A stretch of DNA of 5,956 nt, from contig JAUVXS010000105.1 of the NCBI GenBank assembly GCA_030603485.1, positions 1 through 5,956 on the forward strand. The letters run 5' to 3'. The translations under genes were made by a program, and so were the position numbers. Positions 1 to 4,021 of this stretch are shown in pieces; within the stretch, counting starts at the first letter, position 1, and every line of letters starts with the position of its first letter. Under the pieces are notes generated by a model. It did not search any database. It was not told where the DNA came from and saw only the letters and a program-made list of their open reading frames with translations. The stretch is from Dehalococcoidia bacterium (GTDB lineage Bacteria; Chloroflexota; Dehalococcoidia; GIF9; AB-539-J10).

Positions 1-126
1 GGGGTTGTCATAGGTGGTCATGATCCTGGCACTACCTTGATTGCGTATCTTGGCCGCGACAAGAGGTTTACAAAGGCCCGGGAAGTAGGCAGGGGTTATT
101 GGGGACTGAAGGAATGGCAAAAGTAG
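1..126 (+). CDS. C-terminal end of a probable winged-helix (HARE-HTH-like) protein, 5' end outside window
   Basis: An open frame enters at the left edge and stops at TAG 124-126, giving 41 residues. The pattern of an 'iGGhDPgTTL' turn, then 'YLGRDKRF', then a terminal 'GRGYWGLKEW', resembles the C-terminal end of HARE-HTH winged-helix domains, where a short strand ends in an aromatic-Gly-Leu-x-x-Trp pattern. This is seen by eye and not tested by a profile. HARE-HTH domains occur in restriction, DNA-modification and transcription proteins, so the full protein may be a DNA-binding accessory protein of the mobile element, but the functional domain is out of view. It runs in the same direction as the RHH genes and recombinase that follow. 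The alternative is an unrelated hypothetical protein. Confidence 0.55.
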   Translation, partial: GVVIGGHDPGTTLIAYLGRDKRFTKAREVGRGYWGLKEWQK

Positions 127-154
127 CGTAACAACTTAACAAATTGTGTGGGCG

Positions 155-325
155 ATGGCGAGATTAAAGATAACTATAAACGACGAGTTAATGGAAAAGG
201 TCTTGGCATGTGTCGAGCAACTTTGGCCTAGTGACGGCGTGAGGGCAATCGGCCGTTTTGTCCGGGATGCAATAAGGCGGTATTTGAGGTATTGTAAGAA
301 TGGCAGAACTCGAGATGTATCTTGA
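155..325 (+). CDS. Small ribbon-helix-helix DNA-binding protein (56 aa)
   Basis: This short frame starts at ATG 155 and stops at TGA 323-325. Residues 3-9 (RLKITIN) form a likely beta strand, residues 10-22 (DELMEKVLACVEQ) a first helix, and residues 33-45 (GRFVRDAIRRYLR) a second helix. That is the strand-helix-helix layout of CopG/Arc/MetJ proteins, which dimerise and insert the paired strand into the DNA major groove. Its end overlaps the start of the next RHH gene by 26 nt in another frame, which suggests translational coupling. No good ribosome binding site is visible before ATG 155. An in-frame GTG at 146 is the only other likely start, because TAA at 137-139 closes the frame upstream. 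Its likely role is a repressor or accessory factor for the element. The specific target is unknown. Confidence 0.68.
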   Translation: MARLKITINDELMEKVLACVEQLWPSDGVRAIGRFVRDAIRRYLRYCKNGRTRDVS

Positions 326-560
326 TGGCAAGCTGCTTGAAGGAATCAGCGAGCTTGCTGTGAAGCACTATGGAGAAGACAGTGAATCGTCTCGAAAGCG
401 TGTAGTTGAGACAGCGCTAAAGATGCGGATAGTCTGGTCAAACTCAATAGAAATGGGGCAACAGGAGACCGATGAGGCAGTTTCTCAGTGGGAATTCCCG
501 GAATCAACAGTCAAGCAAGAAAATAGTGACAGTATACAAAATTGGCTATTCAAGAGGTGA
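300..560 (+). CDS. Ribbon-helix-helix family small protein (86 aa) upstream of the recombinase
   Basis: The start is ATG 300, preceded by a TGAGG motif at 286-290. The first 45 residues fit an RHH domain: a strand around residues 3-8 (ELEMYL), a first helix from about residue 9 to 24, a turn with GEDSESS, and a second helix from RKRVVETALKMR. The remaining 40 residues are polar and acidic with no recognised domain. The gene overlaps the 3' end of the preceding RHH gene, and its own last codons carry the ribosome binding site of the recombinase gene, so the three form one translational unit. RHH proteins next to integrases can be repressors or recombination directionality factors. Which applies here cannot be read from the sequence. 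The two tandem RHH proteins are not obvious duplicates. Confidence 0.72.
   Translation: MAELEMYLDGKLLEGISELAVKHYGEDSESSRKRVVETALKMRIVWSNSIEMGQQETDEAVSQWEFPESTVKQENSDSIQNWLFKR
553..560 (+). promoter_or_regulatory. Ribosome binding site of the serine recombinase
   Basis: AGAGGTGA lies 5 nt before ATG 566 and overlaps the stop codon (TGA 558-560) of the upstream RHH gene. It selects ATG 566 as the recombinase start over the in-frame TTG at 542, which has no comparable site. It also implies that recombinase translation is coupled to termination on the RHH gene. Confidence 0.7.
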
Positions 561-565
561 ATAAA

Positions 566-2374
566 ATGATACAAACAGCAGAAGTCATGAGCAGGGAGCG
601 TCTTGACCACTACATCACCGAAGCAGCGAAAGCAGCTGGTTACGAAGAGGGGTTCGGGGTTGCCGGATGCGATTTGAGCCTTAACCGCTGGTGGGCGGCG
701 TATAGCAGACAGTCCACCAGGGAGCAGGCGCAAAATGACCGCCTGGGAGAGTACCTGTTTGCCAATGCGAAACTGACAAAACAAAACGGTGGCATCGTAC
801 CGAGGGAATATGTCATCTACGACGCTGAATCCAGCGAAGACCTAAATCGTCCCGGTATGATTTGGCTCCGCAAAGAGTTAATAGCAGGTAGGCGCATAGC
901 AGGCATTGTTATTCCTTTCCAGGGGCGCCTGTCTGCCGACCCTCTCCACCAGTTAGCCTTTGAACGAGAGTGCGCCTACTACGGTGTCCGCGTGATATAC
1001 GGTGATGCTCCAGGGGGTGATGATTGGGCCAGCCAGACAACCAGGCTTATCCAGGCTCAAGCAAACGCCTTGCGAGTCAAATGTAATCGCGATAATGCCT
1101 TGGCAGGGAATATTGCCCGCGTTTTGGCAGGCAAGGCGCCGGCACACAGAGCGGGCTACGGATATATCTATCGTACTGAAAAGATTATTGAAGCGCGAAG
1201 TGGGAGAGCTAGAGTACTGCGTGCCTGGTGGGAGATAGACGAACTGGGACCTGATGGCAAGCCAGTTTACAGGAGCCCGGCTTGGGTGGTTATTCAGATT
1301 TTCATCTGGATCGGAGACGAGGGTCGCACTGCCTACTGGGTTGCCAGCAAACTGAACGAGCTTGGGATTCGGCCACACTATCGGACGTCCTGGGCTCCTA
1401 AGACTGTAATCAAGATAGCCGGGCGAAGGTGCTACACGGGAAAGGCTGAATATAATGCAAACGGTCGTGTTCCCAACCCTGAGAAACCCCTGGGTGATTT
1501 GACTCTGGGTATAAAGAGAACGCTCGTTAGGCCAAAGCCTGATAGTGAAAAGGTAACATTCGATGTTCCAGCCCTCATCACTGAGGAACAGTGGGTGATA
1601 GCCAACAAAAATCTCAGGGAGAGAGGCCGTGGCCGGGGTAAGCAGGGTAGGAGGATACAGGCGTTGTTTCGTACCCGGATGCTTTGCCCGAAATGTGGGA
1701 AACCAATGTCCGTCATGAAAAAAAATGGCAGCGATCAGGTCTATTATTACTGTCGGGCACATTATTGCCCATGGTTAAAAGACCCCTGTACGTACAATCG
1801 CTTTGTTCCAGGCGCTTGGGATGATGAGATCTGGGAGGAAATATGCGCCATGTTAAGTGATAATGCCTGGGTGGAACAGCAACTGGACGCAGAGTTGTCT
1901 CAAAGTGCTGACCTAGAAAAGCTTATCAGAATGGAGCAACTTAAGATCAGCCAGACAGAACTTCGGGTCAGCAAGGTGCAGGACGGTTGGGAGAAGGGGT
2001 TCTACACACCGGAGGAAGTTCAGACGAAACTTGCCGAACATCGCGAAGCCATCGCCAGAGCAGAGTCTGAGATCGAAAGACTTCGCGAGCAAATGGCAAA
2101 CAGGGGTTTCAGTGCCATTGAGGCCGAATTGATACGGCAGGAACTGAAGGCGCTCCGTGACCAAAATCTCCTAGAGTCGACTTTCGAAGAGAGAGCTGAC
2201 CTAGTTGCCAAGCTCGGAATCAAGATTCTGTCGTCAGAGGACTTGAAATCCAGGAAGATATCTTGCCGGTTGAACCTTGCCAAAGTAAATGATGAAAAGG
2301 AGCAGACCGGTTTTGCAAAAGTGACCTTTGGTGGGGAAGGGGGGACTCGAACCCCCACGCCTTTCAGCACATGA
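566..2374 (+). CDS. Large serine recombinase (integrase) of a mobile element, reading into tRNA-Leu
   Basis: This 602 aa protein is a site-specific recombinase of the large serine family, which cuts attachment sites through a covalent serine-DNA link and integrates or excises an element. The N-terminal catalytic domain spans about residues 43-180. The YSRQST motif carries the nucleophile at about Ser50, EDLNRPGM matches the conserved Arg of the family, and GRLSAD stands where DRLSRD is usual. A recombinase (DNA-binding) domain follows at about 190-310 with the GYGY motif. A zinc ribbon has CPKC at 374-377 and further cysteines at 396, 401 and 408. A coiled coil covers about 450-512. The ~45 residues before the catalytic motif are more than usual. 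The last 14 residues (GGEGGTRTPTPFST) are antisense to the tRNA gene. The start at ATG 566 is chosen for its ribosome binding site; TTG 542 and ATG 587 are alternatives. Confidence 0.93.
   Translation: MIQTAEVMSRERLDHYITEAAKAAGYEEGFGVAGCDLSLNRWWAAYSRQSTREQAQNDRLGEYLFANAKLTKQNGGIVPREYVIYDAESSEDLNRPGMIWLRKELIAGRRIAGIVIPFQGRLSADPLHQLAFERECAYYGVRVIYGDAPGGDDWASQTTRLIQAQANALRVKCNRDNALAGNIARVLAGKAPAHRAGYGYIYRTEKIIEARSGRARVLRAWWEIDELGPDGKPVYRSPAWVVIQIFIWIGDEGRTAYWVASKLNELGIRPHYRTSWAPKTVIKIAGRRCYTGKAEYNANGRVPNPEKPLGDLTLGIKRTLVRPKPDSEKVTFDVPALITEEQWVIANKNLRERGRGRGKQGRRIQALFRTRMLCPKCGKPMSVMKKNGSDQVYYYCRAHYCPWLKDPCTYNRFVPGAWDDEIWEEICAMLSDNAWVEQQLDAELSQSADLEKLIRMEQLKISQTELRVSKVQDGWEKGFYTPEEVQTKLAEHREAIARAESEIERLREQMANRGFSAIEAELIRQELKALRDQNLLESTFEERADLVAKLGIKILSSEDLKSRKISCRLNLAKVNDEKEQTGFAKVTFGGEGGTRTPTPFST
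2329..2374. other. Candidate attachment-site junction of the element at the tRNA 3' end
   Basis: The recombinase gene abuts and overlaps the 3' end of the tRNA-Leu gene, on the side expected for an element that uses a tRNA 3' end as its target. The tRNA is complete through its CCA, so integration either restored the tRNA end or lies just beyond it. The crossover dinucleotide cannot be located, because the other end of the element is outside the window. The interval given is the part of the tRNA that the recombinase frame reads through. This is inference from gene arrangement, not from a visible repeat pair. Confidence 0.4.
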
Positions 2375-2413
2375 TCCTAAGTCATGCTCGTCTGCCAATT
2401 CCGACACTTCCCC
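2329..2413 (-). tRNA. tRNA-Leu (anticodon UAG), CCA encoded
   Basis: Read on the minus strand, this folds as a type II tRNA. The acceptor stem is GGGGAAG (2407-2413) paired with CTTCCCC (2333-2339). The D arm contains TCG...AATTGGCAGA...CGA. The anticodon stem pairs CATGA with TCATG around the loop CTTAGGA, giving anticodon TAG, which reads the leucine codon CUA. The variable arm is the long TGCTGAAAGGCGT. The T arm is GGGGG-TTCGAGT-CCCCC. The discriminator is A at 2332, and CCA is encoded at 2331-2329. The layout matches bacterial leucine tRNAs position for position. The final 46 nt overlap the 3' end of the convergent recombinase gene. No terminator is visible past the CCA, so the precursor transcript probably runs on into the recombinase gene in antisense. 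Confidence 0.96.
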
Positions 2414-2431
2414 GATAGGAAACCGCTTAAT

Positions 2432-2460
2432 ACAATAGCATTTTACGGGACTCGCCTCAA
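2432..2460 (-). promoter_or_regulatory. Probable sigma-70-type promoter of tRNA-Leu
   Basis: On the minus strand the -35 element is TTGAGG (2460-2455), the spacer is 17 nt, and the -10 element is TATTGT (2437-2432), preceded by an extended TGC. Each hexamer matches four of six consensus positions. The -10 ends 18 nt before the mature tRNA 5' end, leaving a short leader for RNase P processing. Confidence 0.5.
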
Positions 2461-2560
2461 ACCATCACCATTCTATGAATTTCCGAGACACCATACCAAT
2501 TAGGCCTACCACAAATCAGGTATTATATCCCCAGAATAATCACGAAGCGGAAATAAATTT

Positions 2561-2588
2561 GGGAAGGTGGCATAATTATATGAGCTAA
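2561..2588 (+). promoter_or_regulatory. Strong ribosome binding site followed by a two-codon ORF (Met-Ser-stop) ahead of dtd
   Basis: GGGAAGGTGG at 2561-2570 is the best Shine-Dalgarno sequence near dtd, but it is spaced for ATG 2580, not for the dtd start at 2595. ATG 2580 is in the dtd frame and is followed by AGC and then TAA at 2586-2588. Ribosomes loaded here would stop after two residues, 6 nt before the dtd ATG. This could feed dtd by reinitiation, or the stop may be a recent mutation that trimmed the N-terminus. The dtd protein itself is complete without it. Confidence 0.4.
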
Positions 2589-2594
2589 ATCAAG

Positions 2595-3044
2595 ATGAAA
2601 GCATTAGTGCAGCGTGTTTCCAGAGCCTCAGTGAGCGTGAATGACGATATAGTAGGTGAGATTGGCCAGGGGCTGGTGGTTTTTCTCGGCGTTGCTCAAG
2701 GTGATTTGAAGGAAGACACTGGTTACCTGGCAAGCAAAGTGGTTAACCTGCGTATTTTTGCCGACGAAACGAGTCACTTTGCTCTCTCGGCGTTGGACGT
2801 GAGGGGAGATATTTTGGTAGTTAGCCAGTTCACACTTCTGGCTGATTCACGCAAGGGGAGACGACCCAGCTTCACCGAGGCAGCCCCGCCGGACCTGGCT
2901 GAGGAATTATATGAGTTCTTTGTGGAACAAGTTCGCTCTACAGGGCTCAAGGTGGAAACAGGGCTTTTTCAGGAGCATATGCTGGTGGAGATTCATAATG
3001 ATGGGCCAGTCACCATATTACTGGAAAGCACGATGCGCAAATAA
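2595..3044 (+). CDS. dtd: D-aminoacyl-tRNA deacylase (Dtd)
   Basis: This 149 aa protein hydrolyses the ester bond between a D-amino acid (or glycine mischarged on tRNA-Ala) and tRNA in the cytoplasm, and so proofreads translation. The full family signature is present: MKALVQRV at the N-terminus, SQFTL at residues 77-81 contributing the catalytic threonine region, KGRRPSF at 87-93, and the C-terminal NDGPVT at 135-140 whose Gly-cisPro pair enforces D-chirality in the active site across the dimer. The length is normal for the family. The start at ATG 2595 is set by the conserved MKALVQRVSRASV beginning and by the in-frame stop at 2586. Its neighbours are a divergent tRNA-Leu gene upstream and a separately promoted Fur-family gene downstream, so it is probably transcribed alone. 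No clear promoter is visible upstream. Confidence 0.96.
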   Translation: MKALVQRVSRASVSVNDDIVGEIGQGLVVFLGVAQGDLKEDTGYLASKVVNLRIFADETSHFALSALDVRGDILVVSQFTLLADSRKGRRPSFTEAAPPDLAEELYEFFVEQVRSTGLKVETGLFQEHMLVEIHNDGPVTILLESTMRK

Positions 3045-3060
3045 TCGCATTAGCAACTTG

Positions 3061-3077
3061 TTGCAATAATTTTGCTA
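3061..3077. promoter_or_regulatory. Candidate operator on the Fur-family promoter (imperfect palindrome)
   Basis: The sequence TTGCAATAATTTTGCTA lies on the -35 and spacer. Its inner 13 bp (GCAATA-A-TTTTGC) are a 6-1-6 near-palindrome with one mismatched pair. Flanking GCAAC-TT-GTTGC (3053-3064) and the pair TAGCAA (3051-3056) / TTGCTA (3072-3077) add further dyad symmetry. The AT-rich dyad is like Fur/Zur/PerR boxes in type but matches none of their consensus sequences. Its position would allow the regulator to repress itself. This is inferred from symmetry and location only. Confidence 0.4.
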
Positions 3078-3089
3078 TCCTGCTATAAT
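3061..3089 (+). promoter_or_regulatory. Near-consensus extended -10 promoter of the Fur-family gene
   Basis: The -35 element is TTGCAA (3061-3066), the spacer is exactly 17 nt, and the -10 element is TATAAT (3084-3089) with an extended TGC (3081-3083). The expected transcription start is near 3096, about 5 nt before the ATG at 3101, so the mRNA would be almost leaderless. This is the best sigma-70-type promoter in the window. Confidence 0.75.
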
Positions 3090-3100
3090 ACCCTCTGGCA

Positions 3101-3529
3101 ATGAGCTGCCAAGAAATTCTTCAAGAAAAAGGGCATCGCTTAACTCCCCAGCGCATGCTGGTCATTGAGGCACTTCATAACGCCCGCAAGCACATTAGCG
3201 CTGAAGAGATCTACGATCATTTACATAGTCGTTATCCTTATACCAATATATCCACTGTCTATCGCACTCTAGAACTACTGAAGGAATTAAATTTAGTTAC
3301 GGAAACTAACTTTGGAGAAGGACGTGTCCGCTATCATGTTGCTGAGAAGGGGCATCACCATCATCTTATTTGCCGTAGCTGCGGTAAGATAATAGACTTG
3401 GAGGAACTTTTGCTACATCCGTTAAAAGATACCTTGCTTCAGGAATATGGATTTGATGCCGACTTAAGGCACCTGGCCATTTCGGGAGAGTGCAGTGGGT
3501 GCCGTAGAAAAAAAGGAAACAAAGCCTAA
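3101..3529 (+). CDS. Fur-family metal-responsive transcriptional regulator (Fur/Zur/Nur type)
   Basis: This 142 aa protein is a dimeric winged-helix repressor that binds DNA when loaded with a regulatory metal. The N-terminal DNA-binding domain includes GHRLTPQR (residues 11-18) and the recognition helix NISTVYRTLELL (49-60). The C-terminal dimerisation domain has HHHH at 85-88, CxxC at 91-94, D99 and E101-E102, H124, and a second CxxC at 131-134. The two CxxC pairs are the structural zinc site. The His cluster with the acidic residues and H124 fits the regulatory site. These motifs do not separate Fur, Zur and Nur. The downstream CooJ-like and CooT-like genes and the metal importer favour Zur or Nur. 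There is no Shine-Dalgarno before ATG 3101, and the promoter implies an almost leaderless mRNA. The start is supported by alignment of GxRLTPQR at the usual distance. Confidence 0.92.
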   Translation: MSCQEILQEKGHRLTPQRMLVIEALHNARKHISAEEIYDHLHSRYPYTNISTVYRTLELLKELNLVTETNFGEGRVRYHVAEKGHHHHLICRSCGKIIDLEELLLHPLKDTLLQEYGFDADLRHLAISGECSGCRRKKGNKA

Positions 3530-3556
3530 CCAACCATTGTGAATAAAAGCATTGCT

Positions 3557-3775
3557 ATGGGTGACGTTCAAGAAAAACTGCACATTCTGCTTGACTATTG
3601 GATTGAACATAACAGCGAACATGAGAAAGAGTTCCGTGATTGGGCTGATAAAGTTGTCCTGTTATCCACTGAGGTAGCACAACCGTTACAAGAAGCAGCC
3701 ACCAAGATGGCTGCGGTTAGCAACGAACTAATGAAAGCAAAACAGGCCCTGCCGAAGAGCAAGGAGAGGCATTAA
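3557..3775 (+). CDS. Small CooJ-like protein with a WxxHxxxH putative nickel-binding motif
   Basis: From ATG 3557 this is a 72 aa, soluble, helical protein with no signal peptide. An in-frame GTG at 3539 would add 6 residues; neither start has a clear ribosome binding site, so translation may be coupled to the Fur-family gene that ends at 3529. The N-terminal third holds H9 and the motif W15-IE-H18-NSE-H22 (positions 3599-3622), followed by acidic and aromatic residues (EKEFRDW). The rest is an amphipathic helix rich in A, E, K and L that could form a dimeric coiled coil. CooJ, a nickel chaperone for carbon monoxide dehydrogenase, has as I recall a conserved HWxxHxxxH nickel site in a coiled coil. 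Here the first His is Tyr and there is no His-rich tail. The next gene is CooT-like, which supports a nickel role. The assignment is inferred and has not been tested by profile search. Confidence 0.6.
   Translation: MGDVQEKLHILLDYWIEHNSEHEKEFRDWADKVVLLSTEVAQPLQEAATKMAAVSNELMKAKQALPKSKERH
3761..3769 (+). promoter_or_regulatory. Ribosome binding site of the CooT-family gene
   Basis: AAGGAGAGG lies 7 nt before ATG 3777, inside the last codons of the CooJ-like gene. It fixes the start so that the protein begins Met-Cys, which matters because Cys2 is the presumed metal ligand. Confidence 0.7.
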
Positions 3776-3776
3776 G

Positions 3777-3962
3777 ATGTGTATGGCTAAGCTTTATGAG
3801 ATCAAAGAAGGTGACAAACCAATTCTGGAGGACATTGCACGCATGATAATTGCTGACCGGCAAGTAGAAGTAGAGACTCTCTTTGGAGAAAAGAGGGTTT
3901 TCCGAGGCAAGGTGCGGCAGATAGACTTCTTAAAGTCTCAAATACAGCTGGAAAAGGATTAA
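3777..3962 (+). CDS. CooT-family nickel-binding protein (61 aa)
   Basis: The protein begins MCMAKLY and continues as a compact beta-rich domain with the sequences IADRQVEVETLFGE (around residues 25-38) and FRGKVRQIDFLKSQIQL (about 43-58). This matches the layout of CooT from Rhodospirillum rubrum, a dimer that binds one nickel ion through Cys2 and helps mature carbon monoxide dehydrogenase. CooT-family proteins also occur in organisms without that enzyme, where the client is unknown. The gene lies 1 nt after the CooJ-like gene and has a strong ribosome binding site, so the two are almost certainly co-expressed. The length and the Cys2 ligand are intact. It is followed by a 59-bp gap with palindromes before the binding-protein gene. 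Family recognition is from memory of the motif; the nickel role here is inferred. Confidence 0.8.
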   Translation: MCMAKLYEIKEGDKPILEDIARMIIADRQVEVETLFGEKRVFRGKVRQIDFLKSQIQLEKD

Positions 3963-3975
3963 TTGTTTTGCCTGA

Positions 3976-3993
3976 TAATTGCAATTAATTGCA
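3976..3993. promoter_or_regulatory. Overlapping perfect palindromes, candidate operator upstream of the metal-binding protein gene
   Basis: TAATTGCAATTA (3976-3987) and TGCAATTAATTGCA (3980-3993) are both perfect dyads, and they overlap. They share the TTGCAAT half-site with the imperfect dyad on the Fur-family promoter. They lie in the 59-bp gap between the CooT-family gene and the binding-protein gene, 29-46 nt before its start. This fits an operator for the upstream regulator. A transcript could also form a weak AT-rich hairpin here. No convincing promoter hexamers are seen. Confidence 0.45.
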
Positions 3994-4021
3994 CATGCAT
4001 GGGGTGTTAAAAGAAAAAATT

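Noticed and set aside
19..27. CATGATCCT at 19-27 repeated at 2370-2378 inside the tRNA, as a possible attachment-site repeat
   Set aside because: It is only 9 bp, the left copy sits inside a coding frame with other element genes, and it does not mark a change of gene content there. Chance is the simpler explanation.
155..560. RHH pair as a toxin-antitoxin module
   Set aside because: Both products look like RHH DNA-binding proteins and neither shows a toxin fold such as RelE, PIN or MazF.
953..1762. Long minus-strand open frame inside the recombinase gene
   Set aside because: It lies wholly opposite the well-supported recombinase, shows no recognisable domain and has the low-complexity look of an antisense shadow.
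2414..2594. T-box or other leader riboswitch ahead of dtd
   Set aside because: No T-box consensus, specifier stem or terminator/antiterminator pair is visible. The interval contains only the tRNA promoter and the small leader ORF.
3045..3077. Possible terminator hairpin after dtd (GCAAC-TT-GTTGC followed by an AT-rich stretch)
   Set aside because: The stem is short with too small a loop and no proper T run, and the sequence is better explained as part of the promoter and operator of the Fur-family gene.
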